NCBI GenBank assembly: GCA_050633205.1
Contig: JBOEGA010000024.1
Span: 1 to 59,695, forward strand
Source of the DNA: CBDHHC01 sp050633205
GTDB lineage: Bacteria > Pseudomonadota > Alphaproteobacteria > Rhizobiales > CBDHHC01
Direction of reading: 5' to 3'
DNA: 59,695 nucleotides
The first letter of the stretch is position 1. The number at the start of each line of letters is the position of its first letter. The notes under the pieces are model-generated. The model was given only the letters and a program-made list of their open reading frames with translations, had not been told where the DNA came from and ran no database searches. The position numbers and the translations under genes were made by a program. This document shows positions 59,663-59,695 of this stretch, one piece after another.

Positions 59663-59695
59663 ATATTGGTTGCTATTATGTGTACTAGCCTCGAC

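Overview
The window reads as a chromosomal segment of a moderately AT-rich, probably marine or host-associated alphaproteobacterium. The support is the gene repertoire: a TRAP transporter with a Tat-exported binding protein, two Liv-type (HAAT) ABC operons tied to CoA ligases or an aldehyde dehydrogenase, a hemP-hmuSTUV haem locus with a site matching the TGA-N9-TCA iron-responsive motif known from alphaproteobacterial RirA, and RTX proteins with an HlyC-like acyltransferase. I cannot name the genus from sequence alone. No rRNA, tRNA, CRISPR array or prophage was seen.

Layout. (1) 1-290: the end of an IS66-type element inserted into an IS3-type orfA remnant. (2) 388-6254: a compact polysaccharide locus. 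On the minus strand lie wecB, an outer-membrane beta-barrel gene, a processive GT2 synthase and two small membrane proteins. Divergent from them is a lipoprotein that looks like an alpha/alpha-toroid carbohydrate enzyme. (3) 6623-14816: two large calcium-binding RTX proteins flanking a toxin-activating lysine acyltransferase, whose reading frame is broken only by an ambiguous NN in the sequence. (4) 15.1-16.5 kb: a second IS3 orfA remnant and a type I phosphodiesterase. The IS debris on both sides suggests that 0.2-15.2 kb is an accessory island. (5) 16.6-21.6 kb: a dctPQM TRAP operon, with a TM2-DctQ fusion, divergent from a FadR-type GntR regulator; a matching palindrome lies between them. 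(6) 22-25.8 kb: two tandem LysR regulators and a secreted trypsin-like protease with a DUF4384-like tail. (7) 25.8-34.2 kb: acyl-CoA synthetase, livG, livH, livM, binding protein, livF and a PaaK-like ligase in one direction. This is a complete uptake-and-CoA-activation operon, probably for an organic acid. (8) 34.4-41.2 kb: a catabolic cluster (hydroxyacid dehydrogenase, SMP-30 lactonase, aldehyde dehydrogenase, TcuA, TcuB, IclR). (9) 41.4-47.9 kb: haem receptor, hemP and hmuSTUV. (10) 47.9-55.2 kb: an AraC regulator divergent from a second Liv operon that ends in an in-frame livF-aldehyde dehydrogenase fusion. (11) 55.3-59.7 kb: visibly AT-rich, with two tandem paralogues of a family I do not recognise (the first frameshifted near its 5' end) and a divergent PaaK-like adenylate-forming enzyme.

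Most of the window is devoted to taking up small organic acids, aromatics or haem and processing them, with local one-component regulators. The more unusual material is the RTX/acyltransferase block, the WecB/GT2 polysaccharide locus, the livF-ALDH fusion, the TM2-DctQ fusion and the unknown paralogue pair at the right end.
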